From: Bacteroidota bacterium
GTDB lineage: Bacteria; Bacteroidota; Ignavibacteria; Kapaibacteriales; Kapaibacteriaceae
Assembly: GCA_003488525.1 (NCBI GenBank)
Contig: DNLG01000123.1
Coordinates: 18,716-28,234, forward strand
Length of the DNA: 9,519 nucleotides
Reading direction: 5' to 3'
Positions 1-6,000 of this stretch are shown here, piece by piece (position 1 is the first letter of the stretch; each line of letters starts with the position of its first letter). Both the position numbers and the translations under genes were made by a program. Below the pieces are notes generated by a model. The model did no database searches and had not been told where the DNA came from. It saw nothing but the letters and a program-made list of their open reading frames with translations.

Positions 1-562
1 TGAGATACGTACCGTAGTTGGTTGTATCCAGACACGTCAGACCGATGATGTAGAGTTCGGTTTTCGGTACGGGTGTCCATGTCACCAGCAGCGAATCATC
101 AACCGGCAACAGAAGCGAATCCTTGGCAGGAAACTGGATAAAGGCCTTCGGTGGCGTTACCCATTCAAACGGCTGTGGAGTCCGCGTTGAGGCCGTGAGA
201 CGCGAGCCACGAGCTTGCACAACCACGCTATAGACCGTATTGGCCCTGACGCGGTAACTCGTATCTGTTGCACGATACGTGCCACCGTTTGGTCCGCTGA
301 CAAAGCTCATTGGAATGTCAACTCCGTCCGCGGTCACAACAACCGATGCGTCGGACAGTATTGCCTGGTCGAAGCGGAAGGTGTCGGTGACCGGGAGCGT
401 GCGCAGCACGCGGATATCCTGAAGGGGTTCTCCAACAAGCAGAATACCCTCGAGCATGATCTCTTCTGTGTAGTCGGTCGGCACAGGATCTTCGCACCCT
501 GGTAGAGCAAGTGCCAGCAGAACTGCAATGAAACCACTCAGGAAGGTTGATCGAAGCTTCAT
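1..562 (-). CDS. DUF4249-like surface lipoprotein, 3' end outside window
   Basis: The reading frame is open from the ATG at 560-562 to the left window edge, giving 187 codons with no stop, so the C-terminus is missing. The protein starts MKLRSTFLSGFIAVLLALAL and continues PGC: a lysine/arginine n-region, a hydrophobic core and a lipobox-like site with the candidate lipidated cysteine at residue 23. The mature part begins acidic (EDPVPTDYTEE), then has a beta-rich segment with LEGILLVGEPLQDIRVLRT, an ILSDASVVVTADG strand pair and a YSVVVQARG strand. This resembles the N-terminal region of Bacteroidota DUF4249 proteins, which commonly lie directly downstream of TonB-dependent receptors. The start codon shares one base with the receptor stop (TGATG), so translation is probably coupled. 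I infer an outer-membrane accessory lipoprotein that helps the receptor; the ligand is unknown. The family call is from motif memory and not from a profile search. Confidence 0.8.
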   Translation of the reverse strand, partial: MKLRSTFLSGFIAVLLALALPGCEDPVPTDYTEEIMLEGILLVGEPLQDIRVLRTLPVTDTFRFDQAILSDASVVVTADGVDIPMSFVSGPNGGTYRATDTSYRVRANTVYSVVVQARGSRLTASTRTPQPFEWVTPPKAFIQFPAKDSLLLPVDDSLLVTWTPVPKTELYIIGLTCLDTTNYGTYL

Positions 563-2817
563 CAGAACCTCAACTCCGCAGAGATCGTTGGCAGAATTGG
601 AAGCAGACGCACGTCGCGTACAGTCGGAATACCCTCGGTTGTAAGGAAGTTTCTGAACCAGATATCACGACGAGAGTAAACGTTGTACACGTCGAGAAAC
701 AGTCGGAAAGGAAGTCCGTAGAGCGTCGTGTTGTAATTAATATTGACGTTCAGCTGGTGAGAGTTCGGCAGCCGCAGGCCCCATCGCTGCGACGGGTTGA
801 CCATCACAACTCCACCTTCCCAGCCAGGCATGCGTCCGGCCAGTGTGGATGTTGCTCCCGTATACGACTGCCCCGACTGGAACATGAACGAGGCACCGAA
901 CTCCCATCGGTCCGAAAGCTGGTAAAGAGCCGTGATCTTAAGGTCGTGTCTGCGGTCAAACTTTGGACGGAACCATCGCCCAAGGTTAACGCTGTCAAAC
1001 TGCGAATAGACGTACCCGAGCGCATAACCGATCCATCCGGTGAGACGACCCGTGCGTTTCTGGATGAAGAGTTCTGCGCCGTACGTGTACCCGCGGCCTA
1101 CATAGAAGACATCCGAGACCTGGACTTGACGTCCGCGATTGCCCTGTTGTAGTTCGTTGATGTTTGCCAGGTTCTTGTAGTACACGTCAACGTTCACATC
1201 GTAGCCTTCGTATGGACGCGTCTCCATCGATAAGACGTAATGGTCTGCGCGACCCGGTGGAACGGAGTTGTCTGAAGGAAGCCAGGTATCGAAAAAGGAA
1301 AAGTCAGGAGCCGATGCAAGACGCAAGTACTGATGATAAATCCCCCAGGCGGCTTTCACGGCAACGTTCTCGCTCACCTGCATACGTGCCGCCAGTCGCG
1401 GGTCGATGAGGAAATCCTTGCTCGACGTCCAGTAGCTGGCACGAAGGCCCCCTTGCAGCGAAAGCGACTCGGTGACGTTCCAGTTGATCTGCGCAAAGGT
1501 TGACTGCGTATTGTCCCAAATGGTAAGAGCCGTCGTATCGCGAATGACCGTGTTGTTCTGCGCTGACTGCTCGAAAAACTGTGCGTAGTTAAAGTTGAAG
1601 AGAGTGCCCTCATAGCCCCCCTTTACCGTGAGGTTGTCGGCGGCAAACCACTCGAGTTCGGCTTTCAACGTGTAGTCGGTGATGTTGTTGAGGACCTCAA
1701 AGGATATACCCGCGTTGCGACCGTCAAATCCATTATCGTAGCGGCTGGCACTGAGCGTTACGACGGAGAACACCGTCGGATCATAGATATGCGTCCAACG
1801 CAGCGACGAGGCGCGGTTGCCGATGCGCACGCCAAAGTCAAGGCCCGGCTGAGAGAACCCGAGCTGGTCGCGCGTAAGGAATCCGCTTAGAGATACCTTG
1901 TCGTCTTCCCCAAAGTTCTGCGTGATCTTGGCATTGAGATCATAGAAGTTGAATGTCGGAAACGGTGATTCGGGGTCTTCCGGAACGATACCAAGGATCA
2001 GGTCGAGATACGTCCGGCGTCCACCCAGGAAGAACGATCCGTTTCCGAGCGGTCCTTGCAACGAAGCCCGAGAAGAAATCAGGCCAAGTCCGACGAGTCC
2101 CTCGACGTGATCACGGTTGCCATCCTTCTGAGTGATATTCAGTACCGCCGACATACGTCCGCCATACTCGGCCGGGAAGCCCCCTTTGATCAGGTCGACA
2201 TCCTTGATAGCATCGTTGTTGAAGGCCGAAATAAATCCAAACAGGTGAGTCGGGTTATACACCGTCATGCCATCAAGCAGGACAAGATTCTGGTCCGGTG
2301 AACCGCCGCGGATGAACAACCCTGAAGAGATCTGTGACGAGGTGAGCACGCCCGGAAGCATCTGCAGCGCGCGGAAGATATCGGCCTCACCGCCAATACG
2401 CAGCTGACTGAGCTGCTCGATGGGAATGTTCACACGCGAGATCGATATCTCGCGTTTGTCCTCATCGCGATTTGCCGTAACGGTGAGCTCACGCCCTCGA
2501 GACGTATCCGAAACAAGCGCCACCCTGAGCTTTGCCCCACCGCCTCGTGGGACATCGACGGCGACTTCTTTCTTTTTATAACCGACGTATGAGACGACCA
2601 CGAACTGCAGTCCGACGGGAACGTTCGAGATCGAGAAATAGCCGCTCTTGTTGGAGTAGGCGCCCGCCTTGATACCCTTGATGGATATCGTTGCTCCGAT
2701 AAGGGGCTCCTTGCTTACCGCATCCTCGACGAAGCCCGAGACGGTACCTCGATCTGAATCAGCAGGAGGCTCAACTGCCTTCGTTGCCGCGTGCGCAGCA
2801 ACGATCGACAAAGCCAT
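562..2817 (-). CDS. TonB-dependent outer-membrane receptor with carboxypeptidase-regulatory-like N-domain
   Basis: From the first ATG the protein has 751 residues. Residues about 24-105 form a carboxypeptidase-D regulatory-like beta-sandwich (GTVSGFVEDAVSKEPLIGAT, later SGYFSISNVPVG and VSYVGYKKKEV). The plug domain follows at about 125-235, with ADIFRALQMLPGV, GLFIRGGSPDQNLVLLDG, VYNPTHLFGFIS and GGFPAEYGGRMSAVLNI. The rest is a long beta-barrel rich in aromatic and alternating residues, ending in ELRF with the terminal phenylalanine typical of outer-membrane barrels. It should import a ligand across the outer membrane using TonB energy; nothing here identifies the substrate. It lacks the look of SusC/RagA proteins and its partner is DUF4249 and not SusD. 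The ATG at 2817 leaves MALSIVAAHA with no basic n-region. A CTG at 2845-2847, in frame and ahead of any stop, would give a complete signal peptide (KNFTTILAIMALSIVAAHA), so the real start is probably 2847. The upstream in-frame stop is at 2869-2871. Confidence 0.93.
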   Translation of the reverse strand: MALSIVAAHAATKAVEPPADSDRGTVSGFVEDAVSKEPLIGATISIKGIKAGAYSNKSGYFSISNVPVGLQFVVVSYVGYKKKEVAVDVPRGGGAKLRVALVSDTSRGRELTVTANRDEDKREISISRVNIPIEQLSQLRIGGEADIFRALQMLPGVLTSSQISSGLFIRGGSPDQNLVLLDGMTVYNPTHLFGFISAFNNDAIKDVDLIKGGFPAEYGGRMSAVLNITQKDGNRDHVEGLVGLGLISSRASLQGPLGNGSFFLGGRRTYLDLILGIVPEDPESPFPTFNFYDLNAKITQNFGEDDKVSLSGFLTRDQLGFSQPGLDFGVRIGNRASSLRWTHIYDPTVFSVVTLSASRYDNGFDGRNAGISFEVLNNITDYTLKAELEWFAADNLTVKGGYEGTLFNFNYAQFFEQSAQNNTVIRDTTALTIWDNTQSTFAQINWNVTESLSLQGGLRASYWTSSKDFLIDPRLAARMQVSENVAVKAAWGIYHQYLRLASAPDFSFFDTWLPSDNSVPPGRADHYVLSMETRPYEGYDVNVDVYYKNLANINELQQGNRGRQVQVSDVFYVGRGYTYGAELFIQKRTGRLTGWIGYALGYVYSQFDSVNLGRWFRPKFDRRHDLKITALYQLSDRWEFGASFMFQSGQSYTGATSTLAGRMPGWEGGVVMVNPSQRWGLRLPNSHQLNVNINYNTTLYGLPFRLFLDVYNVYSRRDIWFRNFLTTEGIPTVRDVRLLPILPTISAELRF

Positions 2818-2862
2818 AATGGCCAGGATGGTAGTGAAGTTTTTCAGAAGGCGTGCAGATGA

Positions 2863-2877
2863 CGAACTTTACGTTCG
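2863..2877. repeat. Short inverted repeat in the divergent intergenic region
   Basis: The sequence CGAAC-TTTAC-GTTCG is a perfect five-base inverted repeat around a five-base spacer. It lies 15 bases upstream of the proposed CTG start of the TonB receptor gene, between that gene and the ferredoxin. It could be a small operator or a weak hairpin in the receptor leader. Five-base arms occur often by chance, so its function is a guess. Confidence 0.3.
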
Positions 2878-2933
2878 ATTGTTGCGTTGGTCGGTGCGTT
2901 AGACAGCAAACAGACGGAAAAGGTTCCATTCCG

Positions 2934-2941
2934 TAGATTTG
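2934..2941 (+). promoter_or_regulatory. Bacteroidota-type -7 promoter element (TAGATTTG) for the ferredoxin unit
   Basis: TAGATTTG fits the Bacteroidota sigma-ABfr -7 consensus TAnnTTTG exactly. It ends 33 bases before the ferredoxin ATG, which would give a leader of roughly 25-30 bases. No TTG is seen at the expected -33 distance, so the promoter is only half supported. The site would drive the three-gene unit ferredoxin, amidohydrolase and ATP-grasp-like protein. Confidence 0.4.
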
Positions 2942-2974
2942 CGCCCATTCGAACTCAATATCTCTGCGATCATC

Positions 2975-3322
2975 ATGGCCATCTACATCACGAGTGACTG
3001 TATCAACTGCGGCGCATGCGAGCCCGAATGCCCGAACACGGCGATCTACGAGGCAGGAGCCGAGTGGGAGCTCGCCGGAGCAAGACACAGTGACAGCACG
3101 TCGCCGGGTGGATTCGGTGGGAACTTCTTCTCCGGAGAGTTCTACTATATCGTTCCGGATAAGTGCACTGAGTGTAAGGGGTTTCATGATGAGCCGCAGT
3201 GCGCCGCCGTCTGTCCGGTCGATTGCTGTCTGCCCGATCCGAATAACGTCGAGACCGAAGAGCAGCTTCTTAAAAAGAAGGACTATCTCGACTCGGTCGA
3301 CACCATACGGCTGCGCTCCTGA
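2975..3322 (+). CDS. 2[4Fe-4S] dicluster ferredoxin
   Basis: The protein has 115 residues and starts [20 protein letters not shown]. The first motif is C9-x2-C12-x2-C15-x3-C19-P. The second is C64-x2-C67-x8-C76-x3-C80-P, where the eight-residue gap is characteristic of the Alvin/YfhL type of dicluster ferredoxin. Each cluster should take three cysteines from one motif and one from the other. About 44 residues separate the motifs, including a Gly/Ser-rich loop (residues 35-54); this enlarged loop is familiar from Bacteroidota/Chlorobi ferredoxins of 110-120 residues. Two further cysteines (84, 85) follow in [10 protein letters not shown]. The C-terminus is a charged helix (EEQLLKKK). It is a soluble low-potential electron carrier; the partner is not evident. 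I chose the ATG at 2975 because the family starts just before the first motif; a TTG at 2939 would add 12 unusual residues and overlaps the promoter element. No Shine-Dalgarno sequence is visible. Confidence 0.95.
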   Translation: MAIYITSDCINCGACEPECPNTAIYEAGAEWELAGARHSDSTSPGGFGGNFFSGEFYYIVPDKCTECKGFHDEPQCAAVCPVDCCLPDPNNVETEEQLLKKKDYLDSVDTIRLRS

Positions 3323-3325
3323 GTC

Positions 3326-4792
3326 ATGTTTGCGGAGATCCACGTTGAGCGTGGACGCATTCGTGCTGTCCTGCCCTGCCTGACCGGAACGATCATCCGT
3401 ACGGAGACCGACACGTTCTCCTACCCTGGTTGCCATGTACATCCTGGCCTTGTTGATAATCACGCACACATCGTCCTGCTCGGCGAGCAGCTGACGTTTA
3501 CCTCTCTTCATGGTGTTAACCATGCAGGCGAACTGCTTGCTGCGATCTCCAGCGCAAAGCCTATCGATGGATGGCTTCGGGCCACAGGTTGGAATGAAGA
3601 ATATTGGTCAGACAGGCGAATCCCCTCGCGTGCTGAACTTGATGTGCTCACCGGTAACGTGCCTCTGCTGGCGGTGCGTATCGACTCGCATGCAGCACTT
3701 GCCAACACCGCCGCTCTGCTATGCGCGGGAATTGATCCTGCAACGGCACCCGACGTGCTGATCGACGAAGACCTGGAACCGCTCTGGGCTTGTCTTCCAA
3801 CCCCGTCACCGGAAACACTCCGCTCCATGATAGAACGGGCCACGTCGGCATGTGCTCAGCACGGTCTTACCGAGGTGCACGACATGAACGTTGCCGAACC
3901 ATGGCTGGAAGTGTTTCGTGCAATGGCAGAAAGCGGCCGTTTGCCGGTGCGCGTTCAGTCTTTCGTTGGTGGTCAAACTCGCCAGTGGCAGCATATCGGC
4001 CAGCTTCCTGCAGGGGGCGAGTTGCTTCGTGTATGCGGTGTGAAACTCTTTGCCGATGGTGCACTTGGTTCGCGTGGGGCGCTGCTCTCAGCGCCGTACG
4101 AAGATGATACATCAACCATTGGCCGCTGCCTTCTGAGTTCTGAAGAAATGACAGAGATGATCACAGAGATCGTGCATGCCGGATGGCCCTGTGTGGCCAT
4201 TCATGCCATCGGTGACGAGGCTGTGCACAATGTGATTGATGCGTATGAAGCAGTTCGAATGTTACCCGAAGCGGCCGATGTGATCTTCCGTCTTGAGCAC
4301 GCGCAGATTGTGCGGGACGAAGACCTGCAGCGCATGGCGCGTAGCGGCATTGTTGCCTGCGTGCAGCCGAGCCACTGCATCAGCGATGCCAGCATGGCCG
4401 AGCGCCGGCTTGGTCTCGAGCGTTGCCGTTGGTCATACCGATGGCGCTCACTACTTGATGCCGGTGTGCATATCGGAGGCGGATCGGACTTTCCGATCGA
4501 GTCGCCCGATCCACTGGCTGGCATGGCCGCATTCGCCGATCGCATTCCTCGGGGTCACACCGCCGCATGGCAACCACACGAGCGAATCAGCCGATCCGAG
4601 GCACTCGAGGCATTCACCTACGGTGCGCACGTGACATCCGGAATGGAGTATCGCCGCGGACGCATTGAGGTCGGGTATGATGCAGACCTGACGGTGCTCG
4701 ACAGCGACCTGCTTGACGAGTCACGTGCCATTGGTTCGTCCGAACATGTCGTGGCGACATTCGTAGCCGGCATTCGGCGCTACGAGAGATGA
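3326..4792 (+). CDS. YtcJ-like metal-dependent amidohydrolase
   Basis: This 488-residue protein belongs to the amidohydrolase superfamily, closest in look to the YtcJ/LAF3 group (amidohydrolase_3). The metal-site landmarks are in order: HxH at H46/H48 in PGLVDNHAHI; K240 in VKLFADGALGSRG, a candidate carboxylated bridging lysine; H293 in AIHAIGDEAV; H325 in RLEHAQ; the PSH at 348-350; and D388 in GGGSDFPIESPDPLAGM. The C-terminal strand RIEVGYDADLTVLD is the usual small beta-sandwich closure. It should hydrolyse a C-N or similar bond in the cytoplasm (no signal peptide), but substrates in this group are very poorly predicted. It is somewhat short: YtcJ proteins often have 520-560 residues, and here the leading strands before PGLVDNHAH are reduced. 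The ATG is three bases after the ferredoxin stop, and that stop (TGA) lies in the same frame, so no upstream extension is possible. It overlaps the next gene by four bases (ATGA). Confidence 0.92.
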   Translation: MFAEIHVERGRIRAVLPCLTGTIIRTETDTFSYPGCHVHPGLVDNHAHIVLLGEQLTFTSLHGVNHAGELLAAISSAKPIDGWLRATGWNEEYWSDRRIPSRAELDVLTGNVPLLAVRIDSHAALANTAALLCAGIDPATAPDVLIDEDLEPLWACLPTPSPETLRSMIERATSACAQHGLTEVHDMNVAEPWLEVFRAMAESGRLPVRVQSFVGGQTRQWQHIGQLPAGGELLRVCGVKLFADGALGSRGALLSAPYEDDTSTIGRCLLSSEEMTEMITEIVHAGWPCVAIHAIGDEAVHNVIDAYEAVRMLPEAADVIFRLEHAQIVRDEDLQRMARSGIVACVQPSHCISDASMAERRLGLERCRWSYRWRSLLDAGVHIGGGSDFPIESPDPLAGMAAFADRIPRGHTAAWQPHERISRSEALEAFTYGAHVTSGMEYRRGRIEVGYDADLTVLDSDLLDESRAIGSSEHVVATFVAGIRRYER

Positions 4793-5982
4793 GACCCGAC
4801 CTTCAGCAAGAGTTTAATGGTGGCGTGACGACGAAGAGCCACGCTGGTTTGATCGCGTCGCTGGAACGTCGTCTTGGACTGCCCATAGAGTTTCGGGTGT
4901 GCGAAATGCCCATCATCATCTCGAGCGAGTTCGCCTCAGAGATGTCCACCGCGGCGCAAGAGATCATTGAAGAATGTTTATCGTCAGAAAATCTTGAACG
5001 CTCGGCAACCACGCTGCAGTCCCGGTACCGCGTTCGCAACGAAGCTGCGCGTCCGCTGTTCAGCGTAGTCGACTTTGCCGTAACGGTCAATGATAGTGGT
5101 GCGTATGTGCCGCGGCTCATCGAGCTTCAGGGCTTTCCTTCGCTCTTCGGATACCAGTGGATGCTCGCCCAGGAGTTCATGCGTCACTATGGCCTGAGTA
5201 CAGTCACGCCGTTTCTGTCCGGTCTGGATGAGTCCTCTTATGCCGACTTGCTGCGCTCGGCGATATTTGCTGACTGTGATCCACGTGAGGTTGCCCTTGT
5301 AGAGATCGATCCGGAGAAGCAGAAGACCCGCCCTGATTTTTCCGCCATGCGCGAACTGATCGGTCTTCAAACGGTCAACATTCGTCAGGTCAAGAAGTCT
5401 GGTAAGGGGCTATTCTGGATCGATGCTGATGGTCAAACGCGCCCCCTGAGGCGGATCTTCAATAGGGCTATCATTGATGAACTTGATGATCTTGGCGTTG
5501 ACCTGAGCTTTTCCTGGAACGACGATCTTGAAGTCGAATGGGCCGGTCATCCGAACTGGTACTTTCGCATCAGCAAGTTTCTCCTTCCCTACTTGCGGCA
5601 TCACACAGTGCCGCGCTGCGTTCGCGTGAGTGACGCTAGCGAGTCGGTGCTGCAGGATCTTGATGCATATGTTCTCAAGCCGCTGTATGCCTTCGCCGGC
5701 AAAGGCGTGAACGTACGCCCGACGCTTGCAGATCTCGAGGCCGTGCCGGCCCACGAGCGCTCAGAGTGGATCTTACAGGAGCGCGTGCAGTACGCGCCGT
5801 GTGTACCGACGCCGGAGGGGTCCAATTACGTCGAGATCCGCATTATGCTTGTCTGGCCAGACGAGCAGCCTCGGCCTGTTCCAGTAATGACACTCGCTCG
5901 CACCGGTCGGGGTGCACTAATGGGCGCCCGATACAATGTGATACCGTGGACGGGAAGTTCGGGCTGCCTGATCGCCGGTTGA
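4789..5982 (+). CDS. Uncharacterised protein with ATP-grasp-like motifs
   Basis: This 397-residue soluble protein has no signal peptide or membrane segment. I do not recognise a named family, but several stretches look like an ATP-grasp ligase. YVLKPLYAFAGKGV (294-307) reads like the nucleotide-binding lysine and glycine-rich loop, WILQERVQY (327-335) like the adenine-binding strand, and VEIRIML (348-354) and ARTGRGALMGARYNV (370-384) like the metal and phosphate segments. The N-terminal half contains a conserved-looking LIELQGFPSLFGYQ (110-123) and, further on, HPNWYFRISKFLLPYL (254-269), which may form a substrate or pre-ATP-grasp domain as in circularly permuted members. If correct, it joins a carboxylate to an amine or thiol using ATP. 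The start overlaps the upstream amidohydrolase stop (ATGA), so the two are probably translated together and may act on related compounds. The ATP-grasp label is an inference from motifs and needs structural or profile support. Confidence 0.7.
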   Translation: MRPDLQQEFNGGVTTKSHAGLIASLERRLGLPIEFRVCEMPIIISSEFASEMSTAAQEIIEECLSSENLERSATTLQSRYRVRNEAARPLFSVVDFAVTVNDSGAYVPRLIELQGFPSLFGYQWMLAQEFMRHYGLSTVTPFLSGLDESSYADLLRSAIFADCDPREVALVEIDPEKQKTRPDFSAMRELIGLQTVNIRQVKKSGKGLFWIDADGQTRPLRRIFNRAIIDELDDLGVDLSFSWNDDLEVEWAGHPNWYFRISKFLLPYLRHHTVPRCVRVSDASESVLQDLDAYVLKPLYAFAGKGVNVRPTLADLEAVPAHERSEWILQERVQYAPCVPTPEGSNYVEIRIMLVWPDEQPRPVPVMTLARTGRGALMGARYNVIPWTGSSGCLIAG

Positions 5983-6000
5983 ACTACGTTTCGCCCGCCG

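Noticed and set aside
547..1152. A 201-codon open frame on the plus strand.
   Set aside because: It is antisense to the receptor barrel, has low-complexity charged composition and no family features.
2771..3523. A 250-codon open frame on the minus strand across the ferredoxin and the start of the amidohydrolase.
   Set aside because: It lies antisense to two clear genes, covers the intergenic promoter region and shows no recognisable motif; it reads as a chance open frame in GC-rich codons.
2975..5982. A defence or toxin-antitoxin system in the middle unit.
   Set aside because: A ferredoxin, an amidohydrolase and an ATP-grasp-like protein show no nuclease, effector or antitoxin features; a metabolic role is simpler.
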